Of a stretch of 64,000 nucleotides of DNA, positions 63,588 through 64,000 are shown in pieces. The first letter of the stretch is position 1, and every line of letters starts with the position of its first letter. A program made the translations under genes and the position numbers. The stretch lies in NCBI RefSeq assembly GCF_011046895.1, contig NZ_CP049250.1, forward strand, positions 744,001 through 808,000. The letters are read 5' to 3'. The DNA is from Rhizobium rhizoryzae. Its GTDB lineage: Bacteria; Pseudomonadota; Alphaproteobacteria; Rhizobiales; Rhizobiaceae. The notes under the pieces are model-generated. The model did no database searches. It saw nothing but the letters and a program-made list of their open reading frames with translations, and was not told where the DNA came from.

Positions 63588-63890
63588 TCAATGCTGTTTT
63601 GGATAAAGGCTTTCCATGGCAACACCCAAGAGGCGGTTCGCGTAATCGCGTGCCGCCTTGCGCGTCTGGTCCGACACGCCAAGTTCATCGCAACGCTGGT
63701 TGACCGTATCCACGATAAGGCCCGCCATGCCCCGCGCCGCTTCCGTATCGGCATTCTCGGACGTATCCATTGCCATGGCCAGCGCCGACATGGATACGAT
63801 TTCCAGCACGACGATACGCGCTTCGAGTGCTGAAACGCGGTCAAGGTCGGTCTCGATCTTGCTGTGTTTCATCGATCGAAGGTCGTCCAT
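63588..63890 (-). CDS. Small helical protein of unknown function
   Basis: A 100-residue, mostly helical, acidic protein: HSKIETDLDRVSALEARIVV at the start, then a hydrophobic stretch LEIVSMSALAMAMD and QTRKAARDYANRLLGVAMES near the end. It is convergent with polA, 10 bp from its stop. An internal ATG at 63872 is an alternative start. No family is recognised. Confidence 0.6.
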   Translation of the reverse strand: MDDLRSMKHSKIETDLDRVSALEARIVVLEIVSMSALAMAMDTSENADTEAARGMAGLIVDTVNQRCDELGVSDQTRKAARDYANRLLGVAMESLYPKQH

Positions 63891-64000
63891 TCCGTTTCTC
63901 CATAGCTTCTAGTTTGCAGGCCTGGCTTCAAGCCTGGTGAAAGAAACTCATTTGGAGTGGAGTGGTTCCCCGCGCAGGCCAGCGCGAGGTCTTTCAGCTC
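63891..64000. other. Right edge of window, no complete feature
   Basis: The last 110 bp hold the upstream region of the small leftward gene ending the window. No reading frame or repeat can be supported. Confidence 0.5.

Overview
The window reads as chromosomal DNA of an alphaproteobacterium in the Rhizobiaceae (Agrobacterium/Rhizobium-like). The signs are moderately high GC and dense short-spaced operons, a complete Tad/Flp (Cpa) pilus locus of the alphaproteobacterial type, an RpoE-ChrR pair with its lipid-modifying neighbours, candidate CtrA boxes (TTAA-N7-TTAA), an alphaproteobacterial RpoH-type promoter before dnaK, and a small RNA with three anti-Shine-Dalgarno loops like the rhizobial alpha-r14 family. 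No insertion sequence, prophage, integrase or CRISPR array was seen; the only transfer-like item is a large RTX-type secreted protein close to a tRNA-Ser gene.

Layout. 0.1-1.5 kb: M17 aminopeptidase. 1.6-13.8 kb: Tad pilus locus (tadD; leftward pilin, cpaA, B, C, D, E, F, tadB, tadC; rightward a secretin-N-domain protein and two TadE-like pseudopilins). 13.9-16.8 kb: deoB-add and upp. 16.9-23.2 kb: aspartic protease, a secreted unknown, the 1368-residue RTX/collar/DUF4214 protein, tRNA-Ser(GGA). 23.4-24.4 kb: small membrane protein and msrA. 24.7-32.8 kb: one rightward nucleoside operon (BMP binding protein, ABC ATPase, two permeases, cdd, purine nucleoside phosphorylase, deoC, deoA). 32.8-37.9 kb: glycosyltransferase-like protein, PAP2 phosphatase and an envelope/stress group (DUF1206, DUF3618, holin-like, amphipathic-repeat protein, DUF2177). 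37.9-43.6 kb: chrR-rpoE divergent from an oxidoreductase, DUF1365 and cyclopropane-synthase trio, then an SDR. 43.7-46.8 kb: nucleoside hydrolase and pseudouridine genes psuG-psuK. 47-55 kb: DUF1236 protein, pncB, dnaK-dnaJ, a bifunctional penicillin-binding protein. 55.5-64 kb: small stress-type proteins, YbaK-family deacylase, the anti-SD sRNA, cspA, M20 dipeptidase, MarR regulator preceded by a structured element, polA.

How it works together. Three separate blocks (deoB-add-upp; BMP/ABC-cdd-punA-deoC-deoA; nucleoside hydrolase-psuG-psuK) form a nearly complete nucleoside uptake and breakdown route ending in acetaldehyde plus glyceraldehyde-3-phosphate, free bases and ribose phosphates. The ECF sigma block is self-contained: both the sigma gene and the oxidoreductase operon carry a TGATCC-like box and a CGTA box 16 nt apart, so singlet-oxygen-type stress probably drives fatty-acid modification. 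The Tad locus has candidate CtrA sites, which suggests cell-cycle control of pili.

All calls come from reading the sequence; no database search was run. Family names rest on motifs, and positions of promoters and RNA ends are predictions.
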